A stretch of 63,698 nucleotides of DNA from Prasinococcaceae sp. CCMP 1430. Lineage: Eukaryota; Prasinodermophyta; Palmophyllophyceae; Prasinococcales; Prasinococcaceae. The DNA is taken from the NCBI GenBank assembly GCA_013416795.1, contig RQSC01000854.1, positions 27,597-91,294 of the forward strand, written 5' to 3'. The notes beneath the pieces are model-generated. The model saw only the letters and a program-made list of their open reading frames with translations, did no database searches and had not been told where the DNA came from. Shown here piece after piece: positions 13,136 to 22,689 of this stretch (the stretch's first letter is position 1; every line of letters begins with the position of its first letter). Position numbers and translations under genes: made by a program.

Positions 13136-14422
13136 ATGGCGGCGTCCGCGCTGAATCTGCTGCCGGGCAAGTCGCTTGGGCCGTTCCGGCTGGGACAGCC
13201 CGTGGCAGACGCGCTCGCGGCCGTCGAGGACGCCGCGCACGGCAGCAGCGCAGGCGGCGAGGGGGGCGAGGGCGAGAGCGAGGACGCGGCGCTTGCCGCG
13301 CTGGCGTCTAGCCTACAGGTGCGCTACGACGCCGAGGCGCCGCTCGCGGCGGACCTCGTGCTGAGTTTTCCGGCGGGTGGCTTCCACTTGCGCTTCGACC
13401 CGCGCTCGCAGCGGCTGAGGCTCATCGAGGTCTACGACGTCGCGCGCTGCAAGCTCAGGTACTCGCGCCGGCCAGTCGGCGGGGCGCCCGCGCACGCGAC
13501 GTTCCAGCACTTGGCGGCGACGCTCGGGCCGACGTTCCCGGGCGCATTCGACGCGCGCCGGTGCGCGTACGTGCTGCGCTACCCGGGCCTGGCACTGCAC
13601 TTCCCCATACCGAAGCAGCACGCCGCGGCGGTTGCGGCCGAGGCCGCGAGGCCCGGCGCGGCACACCCGCTGGAGCTGCCCGACGGCACGACGCCGGTGT
13701 GTGCGCGGATGCTGCTGCACGCGGGCGGGGCGGAGGACGACCCGGCAGAGGCTGCGCCGCCCGCGCTGCCGCACGCCGTGCTGCCGCTGCACTACATGGA
13801 GACCGTGACGTGCGTGCTCGGAAAGGGGCTGCGCTTCGAGGCGAGCGGGCACGAGCTGGCGTTCGGCGCAGGCGCGCAGGACGTGTGGGCCGCGCTCGGC
13901 CCGCCTGATGCCGAGTGCAGCCGCGCGGACGATGCGATGGGCATCCACGCTGCGGCAGCAGGCCCCGAGGGGGACGCGGCGGGCTCCTCTGAGCAAGGCG
14001 GCGTGCGCGCTGAGGACCGCTTCTGGAACTACTTCTCGCGCGGCGTGGACCTCCTCCTAGACGGCGAGACGCACACCCTCAAGAAGGTCGTGGTGCACGC
14101 CAACTGGCCCGGCCACCCGGACTTCAACGCGTACGCCAAGTGCAACTTCGTGCTCGCCGAGGGGCCGTCAAGCGGCGCCAACGGCACGCAGTGCGGAGCC
14201 GATGGTGGCGATAAGGACCAGCAGCCGCGACGCGTGCTCGCCACCGTCGACAGCAACTGGCGCGAGGCAGCGGCGGCGTTGGGGCCCGCGGGGCCTCCGG
14301 CAGTCCACATGGGCGCGGATGGCAACCCCTTCGGACATACGTGGGTGTACGGGTGCAGGCACGCGGCTGTCGAGGTCATGAGCAACGGCGCCCTCGCGAG
14401 CGTGACGCTGTCCGCAGGGTAG
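13136..14422 (+). CDS. PHAF1 / UPF0183 family protein
   Basis: A single exon gives 428 residues, close to the usual length (about 420) of the PHAF1 (C16orf70, UPF0183) family. Landmarks are the N-terminal PGKSLGPFRLGQ, the strand-rich middle with FHLRFDPRSQRLRLIEVYD, the HYMETV segment, and the C-terminal signature NYFSRGVDLLLDGETH followed by KKVVVHANWPGHPDFNAY, where animal and plant members read very similarly. Family members act in autophagy/phagophore function and trafficking (known for the animal protein). The cellular role here is inferred. An Ala/Gly-rich insertion near residues 40-55 and another near 350 are lineage-specific. TGTAC lies 60 bp past the stop. Confidence 0.9.
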   Translation: MAASALNLLPGKSLGPFRLGQPVADALAAVEDAAHGSSAGGEGGEGESEDAALAALASSLQVRYDAEAPLAADLVLSFPAGGFHLRFDPRSQRLRLIEVYDVARCKLRYSRRPVGGAPAHATFQHLAATLGPTFPGAFDARRCAYVLRYPGLALHFPIPKQHAAAVAAEAARPGAAHPLELPDGTTPVCARMLLHAGGAEDDPAEAAPPALPHAVLPLHYMETVTCVLGKGLRFEASGHELAFGAGAQDVWAALGPPDAECSRADDAMGIHAAAAGPEGDAAGSSEQGGVRAEDRFWNYFSRGVDLLLDGETHTLKKVVVHANWPGHPDFNAYAKCNFVLAEGPSSGANGTQCGADGGDKDQQPRRVLATVDSNWREAAAALGPAGPPAVHMGADGNPFGHTWVYGCRHAAVEVMSNGALASVTLSAG

Positions 14423-14945
14423 GCGTCGGCGCCGCGGCGGCAGCGGCGCGGCGGCGCGCACCTGTATTTGTGGTGTAGATATGTACAGGCACGAGGCCCC
14501 ATGACGCGCAGCTCGCGCCGTGCGGGGGCGGTGGCCGACCCCCACAGCGCCCTCCTGCCCCTTGCGTCATCTGCCGTAGGACCAATCGGCTGTCAGCGCC
14601 ACCGGCGGCGCGAACGAGCTCCTGCGCTCGCGCCAACGCCAGCTTGAGCGACACGAGCGCTGAGGTGATTCTACAGGCTGCCGACGCTGTCCTCGGCGTA
14701 GCGAAGGGCAGGCACACCAGCACGCGCAGACGCCCGCCCGCCGCGCAGCGGCCGTGGACCACACCGCGCACACCAACGCGCGCTCAGCGTCGTTGGCGGA
14801 GGGTGGCTGGGAGGACGGGGCAATCGATTCGCGGCCTGGAGCGACGGGGTCGCGTTTCGTGAAGGCTCTCGGTGGCCACGAGCACCGCCGCGCGGGCCTG
14901 TGCGCGTCCCCGAGGTGTGGGTGCGTGCCATCGTCGCGGGCAGCG
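14423..14945. other. intergenic region before MoeA gene
   Basis: No protein-like frame is convincing. It contains the 3' flank of PHAF1, including TGTAC at 14482-14486, and the promoter and leader of the next gene. Confidence 0.45.
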
Positions 14946-16534
14946 ATGGCGCAGGCGTCCGCGTGGCCGCTGTTGACCGTAGAGCAGGCGGTCGGGCTGG
15001 CCCTGCACGCGGCGTCGCCGCCGCTACCAATGGAGCGCCGCGCGCCCGCCGCCGCGGCGCGCGCACGCGCGGAGCGCCCGCGCACGCGCGGCGCTCGCCG
15101 CCCCCTTGCACGCGCCCCGCGCTGTGCCTCCGTTCGCGGCGTCGATTAAGGACGGCTACGCGGTGCGCGCTGCGGATTGCGCTGCCCCAGGCGCGGATGG
15201 CGCCGTGACGCTCGCCGTCGCCGGGGCGTCGCGCGCGGGCGACAGCGACAGCGAATCGATCGGCCGCCTCCCCGCCCTCGCGGCGTCGTACATCACGACG
15301 GGAGCGCCGCTGCCGGACGGAGCGGATGCCGTCGTGCAGGTCGAGAACGTGACACTCGCTGATGATGGCCAGAGCGTGCGCGTGCCCGCTGGCATCGCTG
15401 CCGGGCAAGACGTGCGGCAGGAGGGTTCGGACGTAGCAGTGGGCTCAGAGGTCATCGCATCGGGCACGGTGCTCACGCCAGCGGACGTAGGCCTGGCGGC
15501 GATGTGCGGCGCGGCCGAGGTCGAGGTGTACGGCACGCCGCTCGTTGGTGTCGCCTCCACCGGCAATGAGCTCTTCGACTCGGCGGCCGGTGCGAAAGGC
15601 GGTGCGGATGGCGCGGCCGCGCCCGGCGCGTCGCAGATATACGATGCCAACCGACCGATGCTGCTCGCCGCGGTTGAGGCGGCTGTCGGCGATGCGCGCG
15701 ACTACGGCATCATCTGCGACACGCGCGATGCCGTCGAGCGCGTCGTGGACGCGGCGGCGGCGGATGGCGCTGACATGCTCATCCTCAGCGGCGGCGTATC
15801 CATGGGCGACCGCGACTACGTCAAAGGCGTGCTATCCGCTCGCGGTCAGGTGCTATGTGGCCGTGTCCTGATGAAACCGGGCAAACCGCTGACCGTCGCG
15901 ACGGTGCCCTCGGAGGCCTCGAGGAATGGCTCCATGCTCGTGCTGGGACTGCCAGGCAATCCGGTACGTGCACCTGCGCGCCGCGTTGAGCTGCACCTTG
16001 CCTGGCGGGCGCGCCACGCGCGTGCGGTCTTGCCGCCCGCGCCTGCCTCGCGCCTGCAGCTAGCTGCTGACGCCGCCGCGGGCGTCGCCGCCGGCACGTC
16101 ACTCGGGGCGCCCGGGGATGCAGGTGAGCGCCCTCGCCACGTTTGCGCTCGTCGGCGCGCCTGCTCTGCGCGCGCTTGCGGGCCACCCGGTGGGCACCCA
16201 GCGCATGCCGCGCGTACGCTGCGTGCTCGAGACCGCAATCAAGCTGGACCGCGAGCGGCCCGAGTACCACCGCGCGGTTCTCACGTGGCGCGCTCGCGAG
16301 AATCGCTACTCAGCAGCGAGCACCGGGCGACAGATCTCCTCGCGGCTGGGCTCTTTCCGGGGCGCCAACGCGCTCCTCGAGCTGCCGCGCGGCGCCGGCG
16401 AGCTCGCCGCGGGCACCGAAGTGTCGGCGCTACTGCTCGGTGATCTCGGCGCCGCGCCTGCCTCCGACGCCGCGATGCCTACGCTGCCCGCCAGGGCCCC
16501 GCTCGTCCCGTCCGGCGGTGGGGGCGCCTCCTAA
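14946..16534 (+). CDS. molybdopterin molybdenumtransferase (MoeA/gephyrin E-domain type)
   Basis: It inserts molybdate into molybdopterin in molybdenum-cofactor synthesis. The ATG at 14946 begins MAQASAWPLLTVEQAVGLAL, matching the family start. The conserved PPFAASIKDGYAVRA block (about 15124-15168) is in a different frame from that start. The change occurs between about 15060 and 15090 in GCGCGC-rich sequence, with no room for a normal intron, so a sequencing indel is likely. Further landmarks are TTGAPLPDGADAVV, SGGVSMGDRDYVK and LMKPGKPL. A phase-0 intron at 15964-16123 splits GLPGNP from VSALATFALV, and exon 16124-16534 completes domain IV. There is no fused MogA/G-domain. As written the reading frame is broken at the 5' end. 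Confidence 0.88.
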
Positions 16535-16833
16535 TGAGACGAAAGCGATGGAACAGTACTACGTACATGATTGTGCAGCGCTTCGCTGGCCGCGCCACGC
16601 GCAGCCGCGGCGGCGCATGGGGGCGCGCAGTGGTGGCGGTGGGTGGTTGTGGGTAGAGCTGATGTGGCACTGGTCGCGCGCATCGAGCGCGGCAATGGCG
16701 CACGGGCGCGGACGAGGTGGGGAGGGAGTTGAGACGGCGCGCGAGCGCGCATGATCCTCGTCGTCGCACAAGTAGCGTTTGTCGCGTTTTAATTGTACAG
16801 GGCCGCGCGCGGAATGCGAATGCACGGCGAGGT

Positions 16834-17802
16834 TCACAAAGACAGGAGCGTGAACGACACACGCCTGTTGGGCGCAAGGAGGTTGTAGTTCTCCTGCGCT
16901 TGCGCGCTCCAGTTTTCGTGGACGGGACACGTGTTTCCAGCCGCGTAAGCCTCGATGCGCGCAAGCGCCTCGTCGACGGCGTCGAGGTGCAGCTGATTGA
17001 ACTCCTCAACGACTTCCGCCTCGTCCTCCTCCATAGCCTGCGCGTCGAGCTGGTCGAACGCCATCGGCGCCCCGTCCGCGCCGTCCGCGCCCAAGTCCCC
17101 GCCGCCGTCGTTCCCCAGTAGCATGGCGTCCGCGAACGCGTTGGCAGCGCCCGTCCCGTGGCTGCTGCCGTTCTCACGCCCTGCACTGCCGCGCGCCACC
17201 TCTTCGGAGGCGTTGCCCCCGCTCGCCGCGCCGCTGCCCCCACTGCTCGTGCCCCTGAGCGCCTCCTGCTCCTGCGCGTCGTTGTCGAACCCACCCGCGG
17301 TGCGCGCAACCAGGTACAGCTGCACGTTCCGCGCGCGCTGCATGCTCAGCGCCCTCGCGATTTCTTCCGGGCAGTCCGGCTGCACGTGGCCGGTGACACG
17401 CAGCCGCAGCGTCGGGTGCCTGCGCAGCAGCGCGGCGGCCGAGTCGAGCGCCGGCTGCGCGCACAGCGCGAGGTCGCCGCTGCCGAACTGGAAGTGCACG
17501 TCCCCGAAGCGGGGCGGATTCTCCGCCAGGTGGAGCCTCTCCAGCGTCCACTCGGCGTCCGCCTCAACCTGCAGCGGCAGATCGCCCGCGCAGTGCGCCG
17601 CGTGGATGGCCGCCCAGTCCCGGCTGGCCGCCACGTGCCTGACGACCGCAGAGCCGCTCAGCGCTACGCGCGAGGCACGGCACACGCACGCGAGCCGCGC
17701 GAGGTCCGCCGCGCTGAGGTGCGAGAACAGCGCTACCAAGCACGCCCCGTCCAGCACGTCGAATGGATATGCGGTCGACGTGCTCGCCCCGCCGGCGGAC
17801 AT
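16834..17802 (-). CDS. F-box protein fused to OmpA-like domain
   Basis: This encodes 322 residues from ATG 17802. The N-terminal 50 residues form an F-box-like helix set (FDVLDGACLVALFSHLSAADLARLACVCRA). After a short linker comes an OmpA/MotB-like fold: FGDVHFQFGSGDLAL, a helix ending in RRHP, then LRLRVTGH, LSMQRARNVQLYLV, and, after an acidic, Gly/Ser-rich insertion of about 110 residues, the terminal NRRVSFTLLSL. The fold's Asp after GHT, used in peptidoglycan binding by bacterial members, is not present (GHVQPDC), while the Arg of LSxxRA is kept. By family knowledge the F-box should recruit the protein to an SCF ubiquitin ligase. The OmpA part would then be the substrate reader, which is inference. 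Confidence 0.8.
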   Translation of the reverse strand: MSAGGASTSTAYPFDVLDGACLVALFSHLSAADLARLACVCRASRVALSGSAVVRHVAASRDWAAIHAAHCAGDLPLQVEADAEWTLERLHLAENPPRFGDVHFQFGSGDLALCAQPALDSAAALLRRHPTLRLRVTGHVQPDCPEEIARALSMQRARNVQLYLVARTAGGFDNDAQEQEALRGTSSGGSGAASGGNASEEVARGSAGRENGSSHGTGAANAFADAMLLGNDGGGDLGADGADGAPMAFDQLDAQAMEEDEAEVVEEFNQLHLDAVDEALARIEAYAAGNTCPVHENWSAQAQENYNLLAPNRRVSFTLLSL

Positions 17803-18725
17803 GGCGCCGCCGCCCCCCGCCCCACTCACCGACCCCGTGCCCGACCCAATCACGCCCGCTCACGACAACACCCACTCCGCCCGCCCGCGCCTCGCTCGCC
17901 GCCCTTGCTTCGCCCCCGACCGCGCGCCGGCGCCGCCGCCTCGCGTGCGCCGGCCGCCGCAACCTGAGGGTGCACCATGGATCCACCCGCCGCCAGCGAG
18001 TAGGCGGTCGACCCCGCCGCGCCCGCACCGCCGCGCGCGCGCGCGCTGTGGCAATCCGCAGCGCCCTCCGCGCGGAGCGCGCCGCAAAAACAAAAAAAAA
18101 GCATTTTCCCGCGGAATTCGATCGAAATCCCCTGCGGATGCCTCGGCAGACGATGCAATTTTCGTCGGGCGGGCTGCCTCGCTGGATCCATCGTCCGATC
18201 CGATACCACACACAGACGACGCTTCATCAATCAATCAACGACATGCACCGCGTCCTTTTGGTGGTGGAAAAAAAAAAAAACGGGGAAACATTCGGGGGAA
18301 ACGCGACGAGTGGGACGTAGATGGATGACGGTGATGATGTGATTGTTGAAGCTTTTTTTGCGCATGCTCAGCCAGACCGACGAAACCAACCAGCGACCGT
18401 CCATCCGTCCGTCCATGCAGTGTCGATCCGATCCAGGGCGTTTGACCGAGGGAAAGATGGGTATGCGAGCGGCGCGCCCCCACGTCGTGGGGTTGTTCGC
18501 ACCCTGCGCTCGGATCGTTTCCGTGGGGCCCCGCCGGTCGGATCTGGCCTGGCTGGTACCCTCGCGGGTGGTGCGCTCGCGCGCCGTGGCTGCCCCCGTG
18601 CTGGGTGTCGATCCGCGACCCGTCGGGCGCGCCGCGGCTGGCCCGCTCGCGCGCGCGGCGCGGCGGGATCGCAACGCGCTTTACAACTGGATGCTCAAGG
18701 CGCACGGCGTGAGTCACGNGCGGCG
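17803..18725. other. divergent promoter region with A-tracts and an isolated n
   Basis: It lies between two head-to-head starts. It has A runs near 18098 and 18270 and an AT-rich block at 18230-18420, unusual for this GC-rich DNA. A reading frame ending RNALYNWMLKAHG directly before GTGAGT (18710) could be a first exon of the next gene, but nothing links it firmly. The single n at 18719 sits 7 bp before the downstream ATG. Confidence 0.4.
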
Positions 18726-19631
18726 ATGGCGCCCGAGCGGCCCGCCCAGGCGCCGCAGTGGGCGCGCGGCCTGCGCGAGCGGCCGGAGAAGGTGGTGCTG
18801 CCCGCGGGCATGACGCCGGCGGAGCACCTCGCCGCGCCCAAGCTCAGCCGCGAGCAGATCGTCGAGATGGAGAAGGAGCTCGACAACGGCCAGTCCATCT
18901 ACTGGCTCAGGCGCTTCAACGACGCCCTGGCCGCGCTGCCCGACGACGAGGAGAAGGTGCACGCCATCATGCGCCCGGTGTGGAACGAGCTCGCGTACAA
19001 CCTCGAGTCGTTCAACCCGCTGTTCACCGCGTGCCTCCTCAAGGTGCAGAACACTCTGGGCAGCTCCGACTACGAGGCGCGCGACGCCGCGCTCGCGCAC
19101 CTCATCCAGCCGCTCGCCGGCGAGTACGGCCTGCACCACTCCATCCCGATGGGCCGCACGCACCGCCAGCTCTTCGCCGAGTTCTACGAGAGCGTCACCG
19201 GCGAGCCGCTCGCCAAGCTCATGGCGGACGAGGAGCAGCCGCCGCGCGCGGCCAAGGAGCTCTACGAGTCCATGCTCACCGACGTCACCACCGGTGGCGG
19301 CCGCGAGGACCCCATCGAGCAGGCGTCGTACGCGCTCGGCTACAACCTCGCCGTGGAGTACCTCGCGCAGTACGAGAAGGGGTGGATGCTCGACAGCTTC
19401 CGCGAGCTCGATCGCCGCGTGCTCGCGCCCGCGGGCAAGTCCGTCGAGTGGCTGTTCCTGGAGGTGCACGCCGATGGCGAGCCGGAGCACGCCGACCTCG
19501 GCCACGCCGCCGTCGCCGCGTTCGCCCCCCAGGAGTTTGAGGACGCTGTGCGCCAGGGCATCCGCGACCATGACACCGACTTCAGCGCGTTCTACGAGAC
19601 GATCACGTATGCGCTCGAGTCGGCGGCCTAA
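18726..19631 (+). CDS. heme-oxygenase-fold (TENA/iron-redox-like) protein
   Basis: A single exon of 301 residues, all-helical and without low-complexity insertions. The second half looks like the heme-oxygenase-like / iron-containing redox superfamily: EDPIEQASYALGYNLAVEYL, then WLFLEVHADGEPEHADLGH, then a closing helix with EFEDAVRQGIRDHDTDFSAFYE. The ExH...ExxH spacing could bind metal or heme, but I cannot tell which enzyme it is. The ATG at 18726 was chosen because conservation begins soon after. An upstream exon is possible (GTGAGT donor at 18710), and an unresolved base (18719) lies just before the start. It is convergent with the LRRC46-like gene, 125 bp between stops. Confidence 0.7.
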   Translation: MAPERPAQAPQWARGLRERPEKVVLPAGMTPAEHLAAPKLSREQIVEMEKELDNGQSIYWLRRFNDALAALPDDEEKVHAIMRPVWNELAYNLESFNPLFTACLLKVQNTLGSSDYEARDAALAHLIQPLAGEYGLHHSIPMGRTHRQLFAEFYESVTGEPLAKLMADEEQPPRAAKELYESMLTDVTTGGGREDPIEQASYALGYNLAVEYLAQYEKGWMLDSFRELDRRVLAPAGKSVEWLFLEVHADGEPEHADLGHAAVAAFAPQEFEDAVRQGIRDHDTDFSAFYETITYALESAA

Positions 19632-19756
19632 GAGGATGGCGCGCTCACCGCCTCGGGTGCTGGGCTCCTCTTCCTAGTTCAAAATGCGTAAACCACAAAC
19701 ATGCACACTTTGCTACAGTACGTAGTAGTTGAGATGGTCCTCGCGCGCTGAGCTGC

Positions 19757-21073
19757 CTAGCTCGGCGCGTCAGCCGCGGGCCTCCGCAGCCTCTGTGCGA
19801 GCGTGTCATTGCCATCGACGGCGCCCGCGGTGCGCGGCCTCCGGGGGGGCGAGCGTGGGCGCAGCGTGCCGGCGGTGTCTGGCCTCGCCCCCCCAGCAGT
19901 GCTCGGCCTGGACTTCGCCGCGGTGCTCGGTCTCGAACCGGTTACGCTGCCTGGCTGGGCGGACAGAAGGACGTCTTCAGTCTTCTGTCTGAGCTCCTTC
20001 ACGGCAGCGTCCCCCACCGCTGCAAGCTCGCGCACCTCCTGACGGCGCGCAGTGCCCTCCCGCAGCACTTTATCGCGCTGTCTCCGAAGGTTGCTCGAGG
20101 CCTCGGCGACCACTGCATCGCCTGCCGTGCCCAGTTCGGCGAGCGGGTCCATGTGCAATTGCAGCGCTGCTCGAAGCTGCTCGGCGTCCCCCGCCCGTAT
20201 GACCGGGTCGACCTCATCGAAGTCGCCGTCCGTGCCGTCGCCATCGCTGTGACCCTGAACATGATCATGTCCCCCCCTTGCGTGCTGTTCGGCCTCGCCG
20301 GTGGCCGCCGGCTCCTCCTCCATTCCCGCCGTTGCACAGCTTGCTGGTGCGTGGAGAGTGGCCCCCCGCCCGTCGTCGTCGCCAACTTGCCCGGCGCTCT
20401 CGCGCTCTGCCTCATCCACGTCCCTCTTGTCCAGGACTTTCAATTTGGGCAACGCTGCGATGAGCTTTGCGCGGCTGTCAGGTGCTGCACCGAAGCCGTT
20501 GCCCGCACGAAGATCAGCGAAAGCCAGCGTGGGTGGCAACTCGGCGAGCGCGAGCGCGCGCATGGCGTTGTCCGTGACGTCGAGGAAGAGCAGATTCGGC
20601 AGGTCTGCAATTCCCTTGAGGTTCTCGAGGCGGTTGCCAGCCGCGCACACGAATCGTAGTGTCGGCAGGTCTGCCAGCGGGGCGAGAGTGGTGAGACGGT
20701 TGTGCTGCACGTACAGGTTGGTGAGCGCTTGCATTGGTCGCAGCAGCGTGCCGAGCGACGTGATGCGCTCGCGGTCGAGGTGTGCGTTGGTGACCCTTGC
20801 GAGTGCGTGTCGCATCGCATCGGCATCGGATGCCTCGTCATCGACGAAATCCTCGGGTAGGCACCGGTCGAGCAGCACCTCCTCGGAAAGCGGCCCACCC
20901 GGCAACGCGGCGGCCTCGGCCAGCACCAGCTCGAAGGCCTGCATCTCAGTGAGCGCCTCGTCCCCCCCCTCCTGCTCCTCCTCCACGCTGCTCGCGGCGA
21001 TTGGTGCGCGGCGGTCGCCTTCGATCGCGGTTCCCTCCCTTTGCGGGCTGACCGCCTCCGCGTTGGGCGCCAT
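19757..21073 (-). CDS. LRRC46-like flagellar leucine-rich-repeat protein
   Basis: This encodes 438 residues from ATG 21073. A motif LPEDFVDDE precedes about five SDS22-type leucine-rich repeats (LTNLYVQHNRLTTLAPLADL, then LRFVCAAGNRLENLKGIADL, LLFLDVTDNAMRALAL). A cap ends in PKLKVLDKRDVDEAE, followed by an acidic linker and a helical region. The tail is rich in Arg-Pro-Ser/Asp-Thr-Ala repeats (four RPSTA/RPDTA-like units), a common feature of axonemal proteins. LRRC46 in animals is required for sperm flagella (known), so its presence suggests the organism makes a flagellum at some stage (inference). Confidence 0.75.
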   Translation of the reverse strand: MAPNAEAVSPQREGTAIEGDRRAPIAASSVEEEQEGGDEALTEMQAFELVLAEAAALPGGPLSEEVLLDRCLPEDFVDDEASDADAMRHALARVTNAHLDRERITSLGTLLRPMQALTNLYVQHNRLTTLAPLADLPTLRFVCAAGNRLENLKGIADLPNLLFLDVTDNAMRALALAELPPTLAFADLRAGNGFGAAPDSRAKLIAALPKLKVLDKRDVDEAERESAGQVGDDDGRGATLHAPASCATAGMEEEPAATGEAEQHARGGHDHVQGHSDGDGTDGDFDEVDPVIRAGDAEQLRAALQLHMDPLAELGTAGDAVVAEASSNLRRQRDKVLREGTARRQEVRELAAVGDAAVKELRQKTEDVLLSAQPGSVTGSRPSTAAKSRPSTAGGARPDTAGTLRPRSPPRRPRTAGAVDGNDTLAQRLRRPAADAPS

Positions 21074-21445
21074 GGCTGCAGCCCGCAGTCCACTGGGGGC
21101 TTACCAGCCGGGCAAAGAGTGGCGGGGGGGCGGGGGCGGGCTCGCGGCGCAGGCTTGGGCTTGGGCCTGAGCTCGGCGCCCGGTGCTCGGGCGCGGCGCT
21201 CCCACCAGCAAAAGCCGCGTCATCCTCCACCCCCGCCATCAACGGCGCGACGTCGAGACCACCCGCCGCCCCGCAGCTGTCCGCGCGGCGGCGCGCACCG
21301 GGGGAACGAACGCCGCGCGGCGCGCCCGTCGAACCAAAAAGATCGATCGAAGCCAACGAAAAAAAAGGGGAAGAAAAAAGAAAAAATCGACGTCAAAAGC
21401 AAAAGGCACGCGCGAAGGCTGCGGGCGCGCGCCCGCGTCCGCGCG

Positions 21446-21481
21446 CAAACCAAACCAAACCAAACCAAACCAAACCAAACC
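21446..21481. repeat. (CAAAC)n pentanucleotide tract
   Basis: About seven tandem CAAAC units lie in the divergent promoter region (21074-21740) between the LRRC46-like gene and the SepF-like region. Nothing else is recognised in that stretch apart from A/G-rich sequence near 21360-21390. Confidence 0.9.
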
Positions 21482-21772
21482 GTAACCTGACTTAGGGTCA
21501 TTCCTGTGGCCCACACCATTTGCGCCGACTCCGCATCCACTCGGCGCGCATCGACACTTCGTTTCTACGTGACCTCGCCGAGTCATCGGAAGGTTGCCAA
21601 ACCCTCTTTTTTCCATGGATATTTGCGAGGGACTGCGACCATCAAACGTCTCTCTGCGGGGCCCGTGGGGGGCGCGCGGATTCTCCTGGACCCGGGACGC
21701 GCGGATCCGCACCGGTTCTCTCGTTCTGCGTTTTTTAGAGATGGGGTTTGATGATGATGCGAGCGCGCACGC

Positions 21773-22056
21773 GTGGCGAAAGTGGCGGGCGGAAAGCGCG
21801 CGTCGCGCGGCGCTGGCGCTGGCGGCGCGGGCGCGCGCAACCGCGCGGAGGGCCGCCGCCGCGAGAGCGAGCTCCGCCGGCGCGAGCTCCCGCGCCGGCG
21901 CCGCGAGGAGCGCTACGAGGAGCGATACGACCCCTACGAGGAGCGCTACGACCCTTACGAGGAGCGATACGACTCCTACGAGCAGCGATACGAGCCCTAC
22001 GAGGAGCGCTACGAGGACCGGTACGAGCGGCGCCGCGAGGGGCGCGACGAGGCGCG
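21773..22056 (+). CDS. candidate upstream exon with Glu-Arg-Tyr heptad repeats
   Basis: An open frame encodes an Arg-rich stretch and then about six units of EERYDPY type (21-bp period, 21905-22023), ending at a GTACGT donor at 22057. Differences between units fall mostly at third codon positions of this frame (CGC/CGA, CCC/CCT, GAC/GAG), supporting translation. No in-frame ATG is present; a nearby ATG at 21741 is in another frame. Bacterial SepF proteins have a Tyr/acidic-rich linker before the globular domain, so this could be the N-terminal part of the SepF-like gene downstream. However, its phase does not join simply to that exon. Placement is tentative. Confidence 0.35.
21905..22023 (+). 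repeat. 21-bp tandem repeat (EERYDPY-type)
   Basis: Five to six imperfect 21-bp units of the form GAG-GAG-CGN-TAC-GAN-NCC-TAC. Variation is concentrated at wobble positions of the coding frame. Confidence 0.85.
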
Positions 22057-22689
22057 GTACGTGCGCGCGGGCGTCGCGCGAAAGTGCCGCGCCATCACTC
22101 CGCATGCGTTTTTGAATAGTGACCGCCCGCGTGGCGGTCCCGCGCAAAAGCCGCGGGGCGGGGGTGGTGGGTTGGGGGGGAAGCTGCGGAGGGGAAGGGG
22201 GTGGGTGATGCGGGGTGGGCGGCGTGCGGGTGGGGTGCGGCGCGCCGCGGCGAGAGCTCGGGAAGGGGATTGGGAGGAAGATCGGGGTGGGTGCGTGGGG
22301 ACGCGCTTGCCGGGGCGGCGAAGCGCGCGGGCGCACGAGAGCGTGCCGCCAACAAATGCGCGCCCAAGAAGCGCGGGGGTTGTCGGGCGCGGCCCAAGCC
22401 TGGGGGCGGAGCTCAGGGCATGCATGCTGGTGCTCATGCACCCCGCCTTTCTTTTCGCCGCTGGCGGTGCCGCGCAGCGTTGCGCTGCGTTGCGCCGCAC
22501 AACTCATCCCACCCAGCCCTGCTCCTCACGGACCCTGCGCATGCACCGTTGTTGCGTTGCGCTTGGTGCTGACTGTCTCTGCATGCTGCCTCGACTGTTC
22601 CGTCGCGCTGGGTACCCCGCTCTACCTCCTCTGATCCTCAACTCAACCCACCCACCTACGCGCGTGTCCGAACAGCTGCCACGCGCGCC

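Noticed and set aside
18231-18717. Possible gene on either strand between the F-box and heme-oxygenase-fold genes
   Set aside because: Frames are short, low in conserved features and pass through A-tracts; only the RNALYNWMLKAHG piece before a GTGAGT is suggestive.
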